Shown here: positions 36,958-49,744 of the stretch, one piece after another
Position numbering within the stretch: position 1 is the first letter of the stretch
Layout of the letters: each line of letters opens with the position of its first letter
NCBI RefSeq assembly: GCF_019578655.1
Contig: NC_063258.1
Coordinates: forward strand, 4,385,283-4,449,282
Direction of reading: 5' to 3'
Source of the DNA: Ricinus communis
Lineage: Eukaryota; Streptophyta; Magnoliopsida; Malpighiales; Euphorbiaceae
Length of the DNA stretch: 64,000 nucleotides
Translations under genes and position numbers: made by a program
Notes under the pieces: generated by a model
What the model was told of the DNA's origin: nothing
The model's input: only the letters and a program-made list of their open reading frames with translations
Databases searched by the model: none

Positions 36958-39900
36958 GTTTCTTGAATTGAATTTTTTTAATCACTGTATTTCTGTTATT
37001 TGATGATTATACCTCTTGTATGGTGATACCCTTTGAAGGGCCTGTTTGCTTTGGGAATTGGATTGTGGGTATACAATGTTTAAGAATTTAAGTTGTTGGT
37101 TAGCAATTTGAATTGTGAAAGAGGGATGGTTTTGTATTGATAGTTGCAGGTTAGGTAAATGTTCAAATGAAACTAACCCATTTGTGAATAGCTCAGGTTG
37201 GCTAATTGAGTTCTTTTTTTCTTTTTCTTTTTGGATTAGTGATCAATCTTGAGGATATTTTTCAAAAACATACTTCCTAAATGAGCAGAAATCGAATTGG
37301 GTTGTGCTTGCTTAGCATTGTGAAGAGGCTAGCTTTGTGTTTGTAAACAATCTTGTGAGGGAGCCTAGTGCTAATAAGAAGGTTTCCACCTCTTTAAGTT
37401 TTCTGGGTTGGATATATTCACGGTTTATCTCCTAGAAATATGGGACTATACTATGACTTAATTTTCATAGTAGTTAGTATTGTTGGTTAACAATATGTTA
37501 TGATAATATTCAAAAGGCATTTTCTTGGTTAATTTTGGTGCAATTTTGGAACTAGCACATGAAATCTGGTTCAAACAGTTATTAATGGGAGTTTCACCAG
37601 TGCTGAGAGAACTTTCTTCCAGGCATAGGTTTTGGTTATAGGTGGGCCATTGTAATACTTTGTTTTGAACTGAGCCACCTAATCTATTGTTTATAAACTT
37701 GCTCCTCTCAAGCATGCGAAGATCATTTGGAGATATTAAATCTTTGAAACAGCTTCAACAGATCCTGAGCTTAGGTTTAGAGAAGGTGTTTACATGGTTT
37801 GTTCAACTCTAATTGTAGAGAAGTTATTCTTGGTGTATTTGTCTATAAATCAAGTCACAAGGGAATTAGTGCCCTTCTGAATGCTAATTGATATGCAGCT
37901 ATTTTGTTGCAATAAAACGTTAAAACTTCTTCCTTTGTAATTGGAACTATGGTTATCTGATGCTTGAAATAGCAAGGACCTTTTGACGCATCAATAGTTT
38001 CTAACACACCAACTACTGGCTTCCATAGGTCCAGCTATGTAAGGAATTTTGGTGGTACTTTAGTAACTGACATTGGCACTTGCTGCACGGTGTCTTTAAA
38101 ATAAAGAAGTTGGTATTTGATACTATGTAATTGTAGAACAAACAAAGGGATGTGAGAGAGAGGGGAATCTGAAGTTGAAGGACAAATAAAATTGCAGAAT
38201 GAAAAATTGTAGAAAAAACAAAGTTAACTGAGAGGAATGAGCAGAGAGAGAGAGGAATCTAAATTTTGTTGAGACTGAAAAACTGAACTCTCTGAAACTA
38301 AAGTGCATTACTTCCTTGTAGCCCTAGTTACAGGTTAAATAGGCACTAAGTATTCTATTAAATAGACAAAATAAGAAGACTTCTAAAATCACGTGGACCT
38401 TAGTTATGGTATATTCCTAGTCTTCCTAGGTTGAAAATCTAAAATTGGATGCCACTCAAAAAATGCACTAAATTAAAATTCTGAATCAACAAGTTACAAG
38501 CAAACATAGCATTTCATGAGCCAGGTTTTGTGTCATATTCTCCTAGTTAGAGAAGACTCACACCAGCCCCCAAGTTTTTTGTGTCTTCATTTATGTCTTT
38601 ATGATGTAGTGAGAGATCAACAACATTGAAGATAGCTAAGAGGTTATAGTCATCTACAACCTCAAGTTTCCTTAATTTGAAGGAGACTTAGAGGCAATGT
38701 TACTAGCTCTTTACTAGTTTCATTCATTTGTCTGTTCATCTCCCTTCTTGGGTATAGTTGAATATGTTCTCCATTCAATTTGGATTAATACACATTTCCT
38801 CTACTGCACTTAACTTAATGACATCTTCCCATTCCCATGGGCAACCAAGTAAAACAGGAGATTGGTCCAGAGGAATAACATGGCAAAAGATCTGGTCCTC
38901 ATAAAGGTTTTGAATACTAAATTGACAAGGCACTTCTGCATTTCTATTGTCATTATTAAACAAGACCCTTAACCACTTCATATCTTACAGAGAAAGATTC
39001 TCAACTCTTAGGGAGAGCTGACTGGTAGTCATTTAGTTCTCAATAGCTAGGTAAAAACATGTTGGAATAAAATAAATATATCAAAATATCAACTATTTAT
39101 TTGATTTCATCTTATATTTGGACTAAATTACCGTTATTAAATTTATTGTAAAACTAATTTGTTAATTACTTTTTATGCGATAAAATTATGTATGATTCAC
39201 TTTGAATAGTAAGTGATCATTAAAATATTATAACACAATTGGAACAAGATGATAGTTATGTTTAAAGGTAATATTTTTAATTAATAGTAAGTGATCATTA
39301 AAATATTATAACACAATTGGAACAAGATGATAGTTATGTTTAAAGGTAATATTTTTAATTACAATCATATAAACCATAAATTCTTTTAATCAATGTTATT
39401 TTTTTGGCATTTGATTTCTTGAACACATTAAAGTGGAAACCAATATATGATACAAGATAAAGAATAGATTATCTACTGTTAATGGTTATTTGAGATTAAG
39501 AAAAAAAGATGATAACAGCTTCCAAATTCTTACCAAAGTTAACTTTTATCAGCAGCTAACAACTATGGATCACTAGTAGCTGAACCAAATGGGCCCTCAA
39601 TTTCAAATAGCAATAAATTTGGGATCTATATTATTTAGGAAGCATACATATGATTTATATGTTTAGGAACACTTTAAGGATCTATAGTGTTTGGGAAGCT
39701 TATTTTTAGACTACCTTGTGCATTTGGGTAACCATTGTTTTTTGAGAAATCATGATGCTCTATTGACTTTTGCATTTCTCTTTGTTTTCTTCATGCGTGC
39801 GTGTCTCTCTGTGTGTGGATTTTGAATTGAAACTGCCTCAAATTTAAAATATCTGACGCCTTACATTCCTAGTGGAATAGTTCTTCAGCAAAGTCCAGGC

Positions 39901-42900
39901 TATCATGACTTATCATGATCTTAGCCTGTTTTGGTTAAGAAATTTCAGATTATGTACAGAGCATAGAAATTTTCTTGATGAGGACTACTATAGACCAGCT
40001 GCTTAGTAAAAAAGATTAGGTGACTGGACTCTCTCAAATTTGTTGTTAATGTCCTGGTGTTTTTCTTTCTTTTATCTTTTTAATATTATGTGCAGATCTT
40101 TCTCAGAAATTGTTTTCTTGTAAGCACTTAATGAATAATGTTTCTTTATGTTCTCTACTTTCTTTCCTAAACATTATATGAATTACTGGACCTGGTCCCA
40201 CTAGATTTCATAGTTATGGCTTCCTGTCCATTATTTATGTTTGCCTGTTTTTCTTGAAGGATTATACCTGCACACTGTTACTGAGACAAAACTTTTAGTG
40301 GACACTGCAAGGGGGGAAATTCTACGAATTAATGTAATTATCATTCTTCCTCTGTGGTTTTTATTTGGAAACGCTCTGCCTTTCTCTTCATTAATTAAGT
40401 GAAGATAGTTAATTTTCTCCTTATATCTTATATTCAGATGTGGTTTGACCTATTAATATTCTGAGTTGTATCTTTGAGTCCTCTACTATGTGTTAATTGA
40501 TTTCAAAATTTTGGTTTATCCCCATTCTACTTTGAATTTGCAGTTTGATGTCACTTTTCCTGCCATTCCATGTTCGTTACTCAGTCTTGATGCCATGGAT
40601 ATCATGGGAGAGCAGCATTTTGATATAGTATGTACACAAACTATAGCTGTTTGTTGGTTATCTGTATCTGTGCATTCCTTGGCTGTTCAGATATTTAGTG
40701 CTTGATCTGTGTTCTTTAAAGCTGTACTTGTGTGCTATTTCTGACTCACATTTTTATTTATTTGCCTTTTCTGACTCAGCATTTTTCTTCTGCAGAAACA
40801 TAATATAACTAAAAAGAGAATCAATGCTCATGGCGACGTTATAGAAGTCAGGAAGGAAGGGATTGGTGCACCGAAAGTCAGTGAAAATACATCTGTGTCT
40901 CTCTGTGTGTGTGTGTGTGTGCATGCCCCTTCTCCTTCTGAAATCTGAGCAGGGAATTTTTGGATAGATAACTGATAAAACCCCATCGCATAGATTTGTT
41001 AGGATCATTTTTAGCTATGTCTGTACCACTTTTTTGCACTAATCATATTGTTGTAAGACACATGCATTTACACTGATATTTACATTAAACTTCAAATTGG
41101 CCATATGCCGCAGTAAGCTGAGATGCTCATGTCACGATGAATTTTGATTTAAATGTGTTTAATGGTTGTGAAATACCTCCAGAGTTTCCTTTTCTATTCA
41201 TGTTTAATTTGTTGAATATTTGTTGTATTTTATTTTGCATTTCTTCTCTTGGAAGTCCGCTGCCCATTTTATAATTATTTCTTTCCTTCATGCAGATTGA
41301 GAAGCCTTTACAGAGGCATGGTGGCAGACTTGAGCACAACGAAACTTATTGCGGTTCATGTTATGGTGCAGAAATGGTACATCTGAACTCCAGCATTCTT
41401 TGTTTCACATTTTGTTTTTAAATTGGGAGCATGTAATGTTAAAATATGTTGGTTGCAAAATGGATTGCTTATCTAATAAAATATAGCTGGGAAAAGGCAA
41501 CATACATGTTTGGGTCTCATTGGAATTGATGAACAATGCGTAATCTAACTATTTGCTTTCTTGCATTACTTATCTTCCCAAATCATACAAAAAACTAGCG
41601 CTTACCATATGAATCCTTGACCTTGTAAGGAGTGTTCTAAAATTAGGGTTTCCAGTGCTGTGATGGTTATAAAAAGAACATTTTTGTTTGTTGACCTTGC
41701 TTGTTGGTAATAATTAACTTCTTTGCCAAAAGCTTGGCTTGGGTTTAAAATATTTCTTCATGATAAGTTATCTTCATCTAAAGATTATTGGTCAAATAAT
41801 TTAATAATACAGTTCGCTGCCTAATATTCCTTTTACTTAACATTGCTATTCTGGTTTATCTTTTGTCTATATCCTGTAGATTAATGGTGATATCATATTG
41901 GTTTATCTCCTGAATTACATGTGCTTTTATTTATATCGTGTTGCAGGCTGGCTTTTATTTCAGGTTCTTGGTTTATATAATGACTTGCATCAATTTAGTC
42001 ATCGTAATTAATTTATAAATAGGATAATGAAATGAATAGAGGAGTTACTAGCTAGGTGTTGGACCACATAGGGTCATGCAAAATGAAAACTATCGCTAAA
42101 TACACCTGAAGAAGATAGGATAACTTTTCCCCTATGTGATCGTAACTAAAATCCTGGGCCCATTATGAGTTGTTAAATAAGTAATTTCTGATATAAAGAA
42201 GGCTCCAGTTTTCATGTTATGGCATATTTTGAATTTATTGATTAGAGTATACCTTAGTATCCCCCCATAAACTGGTCCTAGTGGAAAAATAATTTATAAC
42301 TGGTTCTGTCTAGTGTTGTTACACTGAACAAATTCACCTCAAAACGACATTAAGTCAATAGGTTTGGTATGCAGTGATTACTGGAGGAGCTTCACAACAG
42401 AATGTTTTTCTTTTCTAGGATTCTGGTTCTGAAACAAAATGTTTTCATGTGCTATGAAATGTGGTATGCAATAGCTGTTGTTGCTGTATATTTAATTATT
42501 TTGCACTTTTTTCTTTGGTGCCTTTGGCCTCTAGCTGTTGCTCTAAAGTAGCATAGAAAAATCCTTTTCTTTCCCTTACCATTGATCTACAGTGATTGTA
42601 CTGTATTAATTTGTCTTATTTGACTCTTTCTCATGCAGTCAGATGATGATTGTTGTAACTCGTGTGATGAAGTTCGTGAGGCATACAGGAAAAAGGGTTG
42701 GGCGCTGACAGGTGTGGATTTGATCGACCAGGTTAGCTTGCAACTGCTTGTATTTTGCTGCATTTCTTAGCATATTATATTCTAATTAACAAGAGCACAA
42801 GATGCTAATCGATATTTATTTATCTGGCATTAGTACATTTTATATGCATTTCCCATTCCTACATCTTTCTATCTCCAGCCAAAACATGGTTATATGTGTA

Positions 42901-45900
42901 TTTTTGTTTAGGAGCAACTTGGGAAAAAATTAAGAATCTTGGTCAAACTCGCTCTTATACCAAACTGATGTAGAACCACCTAGGAACTACAACACACACA
43001 AACATAAACCTAAAGCACACAGCTAAAGGGAAAGCATAAAGCTTTAAAAATAATAATCATTTATTACTGAGAACATCATAAGATATCATAGCCTGTGAAA
43101 AGAACAATTATGAGTATTTAAAGAACCCAAAACCTAATATGAACACTACTAGGATTAGAAATGCTAAACTAGGAAAATTATAAACCAATACACACTATGA
43201 AAATCCTAACCCAATACTAAATAAGACAAAAATAACATAGCTTTTAAATATTCCTAATGGGAATGTAATTCTTAAATAATACTAAATTCTAAACCTCCTA
43301 AATATATGACTACAGGAAAAAAGAAAACATCAATTTGACAACTATAAATTATAATGAAATTAAAATAATTTCTAAACTTGTAATTCTCCAACTGCATCAA
43401 GACCGTAAAGAGTTCTATGAAGGGCCTCTTGAAAGTTAAGCTTGTATTAAAATTAGGACTCATGGGGTGAGGAGAATCAATAAAGCTATTCAAGTATTTT
43501 CTTTGACCAGCTGGAATATCTCACTTTTGTTTGTTGCACACCTTGTTACTTCCCTTCATATTGTTATGAAGAGTAAATGCAGGATTCTGTACCACTAGTC
43601 TTATAATCTAGTTGTTTTATGTTCCTCTGATATATGCATAAGGCCATAAAATGATAATTGTAAAAGCATTAGCAATATGCTGCAGCGCTAAATACATGTC
43701 TTTGTCACAGAAATGTATAACTTTTCTGCTTTTTATGGCCTTAAAATTGTTCATTAATCCTGAGCCTTCTATTATACTGAGGTTTTTCTTATGTCCCTTT
43801 TGGTTTCAGTGCAAACGAGAAGGTTTTATTCAGAAGGTCAAAGATGAAGAAGGTGAAGGGTGTAATATATATGGATCTCTGGAAGTAAATAAAGTAGCTG
43901 GAAATTTTCATTTTTCACCTGGGAAAGGTCTTCATCAGTCAAGCTTCTTTATACAAGATTTGCTTGTTTTTCAAGGGGATAGTTATAATGTAAGAAAAAT
44001 TTTGGTACCTGAAGTTTATTACTTTTTTTTTCCTGGGAAATCTTACATGTTTTCTTTTCCTGTTTAATGCCATTTTATTTTGAGAATTTATGATGATTAC
44101 TGTTTTATTTTTTTGTTGCTTAATATAGATAAGTCACACGATCAATAGGCTAGCCTTTGGTGACTACTTTCCTGGTGTAGTAAATCCTCTTGATGGGTAA
44201 TTGTTTCTGTCTTCTCTTTCAATTGCTTTTTACATTATAAGAAATGCTCTAGGTTATTATTATCAGCATCTTGGTGACTACTTCCCTGGTGTGGTAAATC
44301 CCCTTGTGACTGTATGTTAGATTAATAATAGCACACATGCACACTTATTTATCTGTTTTGATTTTCCCTTATTACCTCGAGCTTCCATTGTATGTTAGTG
44401 TTTAATGTTTCTTGATTTTATCTCCCCTTCAATCAGTAGAACTTTGATAACTTATCTGTCATTTTTCAGGGTTCCGTGGGTGCATGAAACACCAAATGGC
44501 ATGCACCAGTATTTCCTCAAGGTTGGTATTTATGAAGGCATTTGAGTTTCTGATTCTAGGATATGCAGTTTCTTGGCCCTGTATTGTGCCAGCCCATCGA
44601 CTTTTCGCCAAAACACAACAAAATATATACTTTTTTTTTGGTTTTGGGTTGTGTATAGGCAGTAGCATATGAAAGAAATGCAATATAACTATTTCTTGGA
44701 AGACCATTGGTTGATAGGTGTTCTGTTTATGTTATAATATGGAGTAGTTGAAGAACTGAGTATACTGTTTATGGATGTTTCTGGTCAGCATCTGCAATGT
44801 TCTCACAATTATGTTTAGTTTTTTACTGGCAATGTTCAGAGTTCAGACAGACTCCTATTTTAACTTTGCAGGTGGTTCCAACAATATACACTGATATTAG
44901 AGGCCGCACTGTTCGCTCTAACCAGGTAGTACTAAATGCTCTAAAGATGAAGTCTTCTGCCTTTTGTACTCATGAAATTAAATGCTGAGAGGCTCTGGCA
45001 TGGACATTATACAGTACTCTGTAACGGAGCATTTCAAGAAATCAGAATTTGCTCGACTTGACTCTCCTCCTGGTGTTTTCTTCTTTTATGACTTTTCTCC
45101 AATTAAGGTGCCTTCTTTCTCCACTTCTTGTAAGCTTGACGGTTTCCTGGTTCTCATATATGATTTATAGAGCGCAACAGTTCTTTCTGATTTTAAAAGA
45201 AATCCTTGCTACTTTTTTAGCATAAACTGTGCAAGGAGTGGTCGATTCTGGTTATGAATTTTTCTTTTTTTAATTCTAGAAATTAGTTTGTCTAGTCCTG
45301 ATGTGAAAAGTAAAATAAAGACGGTCATGAATTTACTTCATTTTTTCATCAAGTATAGAAGGTGGTGTTATGTTGATGTATCAGCCACTTGGTGATACTT
45401 ATCATTTACTTGTGCACTTGCAGGTGATTTTTAAAGAGGAGCATATTTCATTTTTACACTTCATGACGAATATTTGTGCAATAATTGGAGGTAATCTCTT
45501 TTGATCCATCTACTGGCAGATACAATAATTGATATTTGCATGGTGATTTAGAAAGGGAAGTCGTTCGTCATGTTTCAATATCTTCAATATAGTTTTGAGA
45601 AAAAAATAGTATTTACTTTTAACAATGTTGTGACTGGTTTTCCTAATTGAAATTTTCACTGTTTCAGACTATAATTGTTTTGTGAAACAAAAGAATACTT
45701 GGGGCTTAAAATTAGCTTTATGTTGGTAACTCTACTTGTGTTTATGACTGCTAGGAAAGTGACATGACATCTATTGAGCCAATATAGCCTAGTAATCAGA
45801 TGCCTTGTAGTGTAGGAGTTTAGGTTTTCAATCCATGACATCCTCTCCCCTTTGAAGATATTACCTATTCCAAAAAGTATATAGTGCCTGTTTGGCACTG

Positions 45901-46602
45901 CTCTCCCAAATATCTTCAGCAGCTTTTGGGCCAAATTCTAGATAAAGTGCGAGTGTAGTGTAAATAGCTCAAGTGGTTAGCTACCTGTGGGCTAAAATCT
46001 GCATTTGGAAAAAGCTTTGCTGAAGCTTTTGTAAATAGATATAATCCAGCTTTCTCATGTAGAAACAGCTAAGTGGAGATGCTATGCCAAACTGTCCCAC
46101 CATAAGAATTCAAAGATAGCTAGTTTGGGGAATCTTGGTACAACTTTTATTGAGTCATAAGTTGGACCTATTTAGGCAACCCCAACTGAATTGGAATTAA
46201 AGTTTAGTTAGGTTGGCAATATTTTGTCCAACAAACTCTAATCTGTGGTTTTCCCTTTGTAATGTGGCAGTGATCTTGGACATCAGAACAGAAACCCTGA
46301 GTTGTACTTTCTTTTTAATTTCATTTTTTTCAACTTTATTTCTTGATAACATAACCAGTAATTTGTACCTGATGCTGCTTTATTGTAGTCGTTAATGATA
46401 GTATCTTTTGACCATTTTGCAATTGCATTCTATACATTTTTTACCTTTTCATTTTTATTTTATATGCTCCTTTTGATTTCAGTAATTAAGTTGATGTTTA
46501 CTCTTTCTAGGTATTTTCACAATTGCTGGAATAGTGGATTCCTTTGTGTATCATGGTCAAAGAGCAATCAAGAAAAAAGTAGAAATTGGCAAATTCAGAT
46601 GA
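36781..46602 (+). CDS. ERGIC3: ERGIC3/Erv46-type ER-Golgi cargo receptor
   Basis: Thirteen coding exons: join(36781..36913, 40260..40333, 40544..40627, 40796..40876, 41296..41376, 42639..42731, 43810..43989, 44129..44196, 44470..44521, 44872..44925, 45015..45107, 45424..45490, 46511..46602). All are GT..AG and in phase; 1,152 nt, 383 aa, the family's usual length. Membrane span 1 is residues 25-44 and span 2 about 342-366, leaving a large lumenal domain, as in Erv46/ERGIC proteins that cycle in COPII and COPI vesicles and retrieve cargo. The N-terminal block LDAYPKINEDFYSRTFSGG is the ERGIC_N signature. Lumenal cysteines C143, C146, C156, C157, C160 and C183 are present, with GRLEHNETYCGSCYGAE before them. 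The tail is short and lysine-rich (KKKVEIGKFR). No defect seen. The plant subtype (ERGIC3-like) is clear. Confidence 0.94.
36918..36956. repeat. (TC)n microsatellite just after the ERGIC3 exon 1 donor
   Basis: A CT dinucleotide run begins four to six bases after the GTATGT donor at 36914 and ends in CAG, which mimics a polypyrimidine tract plus acceptor. Confidence 0.93.
38120..39000 (-). mobile_element. Ty3/gypsy fragment in ERGIC3 intron 1
   Basis: The - strand frame 38981-38775 reads VIPLDQSPVLLGCPWEWE, close to the gypsy gag/protease-junction consensus (DVVPMxAxHxLLGRPWQxD). The neighbouring GA-rich and LTR-like sequence (about 38120-38570) may belong to the same element. Stops and the short length show a dead fragment. 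Confidence 0.55.
39205..39360. repeat. 78-bp perfect tandem duplication in ERGIC3 intron 1
   Basis: AATAGTAAGTGATCATTAAA and the next 58 bases occur at 39205-39282 and are repeated at 39283-39360 with no visible change. Confidence 0.95.
40903..40922. repeat. (GT)n microsatellite after ERGIC3 exon 4
   Basis: A short TG dinucleotide run sits about 30 bases into the intron. Simple sequence only. Confidence 0.85.
42944..43500 (-). mobile_element. Possible LTR with primer-binding site in ERGIC3 intron 6
   Basis: On the - strand an LTR-like sequence ends TTCTACATCA, followed by GTTTGGTATAAGAGCGAG, which resembles the initiator-Met primer site TGGTATCAGAGC with one change. The upstream DNA contains a TATA-like TTTAAATACTC and polyadenylation-like words. 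No second LTR or coding part was found, and the far end is a guess. Confidence 0.4.
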
Positions 46603-48040
46603 TATTTTCAGTCCGACTCCCTGCCCAACATTCTCGGGAGGGTGGGAAGCAATGGATTTGAGTGATGGAATTACTTCTTCTCAGGAGCCATTGGTCACTA
46701 TACGTTCATTCTTGTTTACTTTTAGTTTAGAGGTTTCCAGGCGTAGTTATCGGAATATGAACCCAGCTTGTCATTAATGAAGTGATACTTGTTACATATA
46801 TTCTGCATGGATGCAAAAGAAACATAGAAGATGGATCTACTAGAAAGCTTGTGGCAGAATATCAGAACAGTTTGCTTGTATGTAAGAATGAGGTCCTAGT
46901 CAACAAGGATGATGTGAAGTAGAGCTAAGCTACAGAATGGAACTTAAGACTGCACAAGATAGAAGCCAATATTTTGAGTAAGCTAACAGTGAACTAGTTC
47001 CTCTCTCTCTCATGCAAGTTTCTTGATTTTATAATTTCTAAGTTGATGGGATCATGCAGTTTATTTTATTTACATGGTTTAGCCCTAACAGTTAGCAAAT
47101 TATTGCATGATAGATAATGCTTTTGAGCTAGTAATTTGAGTAAGTTTGCACCAATGCTCCTCAAGTTTTGAGGCAGTTGCCACTATAATCTCTACTTCTC
47201 AATTTTGTAACAGTAAACGTCTGGCTTCTGAACTTTAATTGGAATAATAATAAAATCCTCCGAATCATTTTCCGGTTAAAACTAACCCAAAAGATGATGT
47301 GGTGTTTTGATGTCATGATAACTGATTTTAATGGAAAATACCACTGAGAAGAACCCACTTAAAATACTACTGTCTTGTATCCTCTCTGAAGTGGCATGCA
47401 TACCTGATTGATCCTTCCTGATGATTATCCACATCATTGATATGTTGCCATTCTTTCTTCAATACTTCATGGAAGAATAATTTATCTAATGATCTAAGTT
47501 TTTAATCAAACAATTGTCTAAAGTTAGATTATAAGTCTCATACATAAAAGTAATGTCTTTTGTTGGTCAATTATTAATTAACTAGTTTAATATCTGCATT
47601 TTATATGGAATTTAAGTAATTCTAGAAAAAAAAATAAAAAAAAATAAATAAATATATATATATATATATATCAAATAGACAATTAAGTTTAAATCAAGAT
47701 TTTGTAATATAACAAGGAATACTATATGAAAATAAAATAAAATAAATAAATTAATTAAAATAATAATAATAGAAGTACATATAAAAATTAAAATTTAAAA
47801 AGTTATTATTATTATAATTAAAGATTGAAGGAGAAAATATTTAGTTTTTATTAACTAACATTTATAAAGAAAAGTGACAAATATCATTCTTTAGTATTTT
47901 TATGTGACAAGTTGTAGTTAAACTATTATTTTTATGTGACAATTTTCAAAGATGCTTCACATGCTTTGGAGTCTTTTGATAATGCCAACCGTTTTTTGAG
48001 AAAGTTGTCGGCCATGCTTTGAAGGAATCTTATGCTTTTT
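46603..48040. other. ERGIC3 3' UTR and AT-rich spacer
   Basis: The 3' UTR probably covers the first few hundred bases. Beyond about 47570 the sequence is very AT-rich with an AT-repeat run near 47652-47671. No gene was recognised. Confidence 0.5.
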
Positions 48041-48049
48041 TGACTTTTT

Positions 48050-48145
48050 GTCTTTTGTCTTTTCTTTTCTTTTCTTTTCTTTTTCTTTTTCTTTTTTCTT
48101 TTTCTTTTCTTTTTCTTTTTCTTTTTTCTTTTTCTTTTCTTTTAC
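48050..48145. repeat. CT-rich TTTTC/TTTTTC microsatellite
   Basis: About 95 bases of TTTTC and TTTTTC units at the left edge of the pararetrovirus locus. Confidence 0.9.
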
Positions 48146-48457
48146 TGGGCTTTAGTGTGGGCTTTTTGGCCCAACAAAAATAACCTTGGACTACCATTTC
48201 TGGTTTTTAACCCATGGGCTTTTAGAGGAGGAGATAATATTTATGAGATTTTGAGTATCCCATAACAATCGTCTCCCGCTGGATCATCCAAATCGAATGC
48301 AGCAGTACTAGCGCTGGAAGAGGATGATGATGAGGCTTTGGATTTGCCTTTAGAAGAACTCTGGCTGTTTTATAAGTTGTAGGAAATCTTCTTGGTTTGG
48401 GGTCATGCAAGCTTTGGAAGGAGAAAAGACTTACATGCCAAGAACGTTGTTTGTTCT

Positions 48458-49738
48458 TTAGGAGGCAAAGAAGCTATGTTTGGTCAAGAAGTTTTGAACG
48501 GCTTTTAGGGACAGTTTGTCTTGGTGGTTGAATTTATCCCACCATTTTACTTTAAATCGACGGATAAGTGTAATCTCACCATCTGGAAGCAGATTGAAGT
48601 GAAAGTACCATACACATACCCAGGGTAAAAAGAAATTTGAACAGAAAAGGAGAAGCGGGGGAAAACGCTTTTCCATGGAATTTGGTTTGTAATTTGCTTT
48701 GAAGAGGTTGAACAGGGGTAAGACTTCGGGAATAAGAGTCTCAGGGGCATTACCGTAGTAATTCCACCACTGTTTAAACCAGTAAGGGATTTTGGAGGTT
48801 TGGATATTGGTGTCGAAGTAGAATAGCCAGGAGTGGCTTCTACCTTCATTTTGGATAAGAAAGGTATTGAACCAGGCTTGCTGGTAATCCCAATAGGAGA
48901 AAGAGGTGTTTAGATTTGAAGGGTAGGTTCTTTTTAGAGAAGTAGGGAAGGAACGAAGAGAGTGTAAATCTATACCCCAATCAGACGGGTGAAGGATTCT
49001 TTGGATTGTGCATGTTGAATATGCAGGGTCTTTATGGGCTTTGTCTTTTTTGAAATGCTTGAATTTGGCTGAACCAGTAACCTCAAGGATTGACTGGTAA
49101 TAAGCCTGAGGCTTTGAAATATTCCAGGGTTTAAAAAACCAACCTGGAGGAAAAATCTTTGAAACCAATTTTGAGGGGCTTTCTGTGCAGAATCCTTCCT
49201 CAATGGTTAAAACATTTTGAAAAATAGGTTTTTCCAAATACTCATTTGATTTAAAACGTTTTGATTGCGTCAAAACAATCTCTTGAGAGTTTGGCTTTGA
49301 AAGACTATTTGAGTTTTGAGATAGATTTGGAGGGAAAATCTCTATCTCGGTATTTTGAAAAGGGATAGATAATATACCTTTACCCTTTGTGGAGGAGGAT
49401 GACGACTTTGGAATCGCTTCTAGCTTTGGAATAATTTGCTTTGTAGATGGTTCAGACAGGGATTGAACCATTTGTCTTTTGTATTCTTCTACTCTTTGAA
49501 TGAATTCAGGGTCTTGCTGGGCAAGCCATTCCTGAATTTGTTTAGCTTGATCGGCTTTGAAAGGATCCATTTGATGTTGAATTGGATCCGGTTGATTAAT
49601 TTCTTCTTGGATTATCTCAGTCCAAGTCCTGATGGGCTTTGAAGTTGAAGGGAGAACTTCCTTCACTGGGCTTTGAATTTTGGCCGGTTTTGAAGTAGCC
49701 GTGGACTTTTCTTCTTTGGATTTCGATTTTCTTGGCAT
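48458..49738 (-). CDS. Pararetrovirus ORF2, unknown function, open
   Basis: An uninterrupted 426-codon frame begins six bases after the ORF1 stop. The N-terminal part is Lys/Ser/Thr/Pro-rich (MPRKSKSKEEKSTA), with a Gln-rich helix-like stretch near residues 62-90. The C-terminal half is rich in Trp, Phe and Tyr (FPPGWFFKPWNISKPQAYY; YWFKQWWNYYG), suggesting a folded domain. Its place after RNase H matches ORF2 of florendoviruses, whose role is not established as far as I know. It looks unlike the caulimovirus transactivator by eye. Being endogenous viral DNA, expression is unlikely but untested. Confidence 0.7.
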   Translation of the reverse strand: MPRKSKSKEEKSTATSKPAKIQSPVKEVLPSTSKPIRTWTEIIQEEINQPDPIQHQMDPFKADQAKQIQEWLAQQDPEFIQRVEEYKRQMVQSLSEPSTKQIIPKLEAIPKSSSSSTKGKGILSIPFQNTEIEIFPPNLSQNSNSLSKPNSQEIVLTQSKRFKSNEYLEKPIFQNVLTIEEGFCTESPSKLVSKIFPPGWFFKPWNISKPQAYYQSILEVTGSAKFKHFKKDKAHKDPAYSTCTIQRILHPSDWGIDLHSLRSFPTSLKRTYPSNLNTSFSYWDYQQAWFNTFLIQNEGRSHSWLFYFDTNIQTSKIPYWFKQWWNYYGNAPETLIPEVLPLFNLFKANYKPNSMEKRFPPLLLFCSNFFLPWVCVWYFHFNLLPDGEITLIRRFKVKWWDKFNHQDKLSLKAVQNFLTKHSFFAS

Positions 49739-49744
49739 TTTGTA

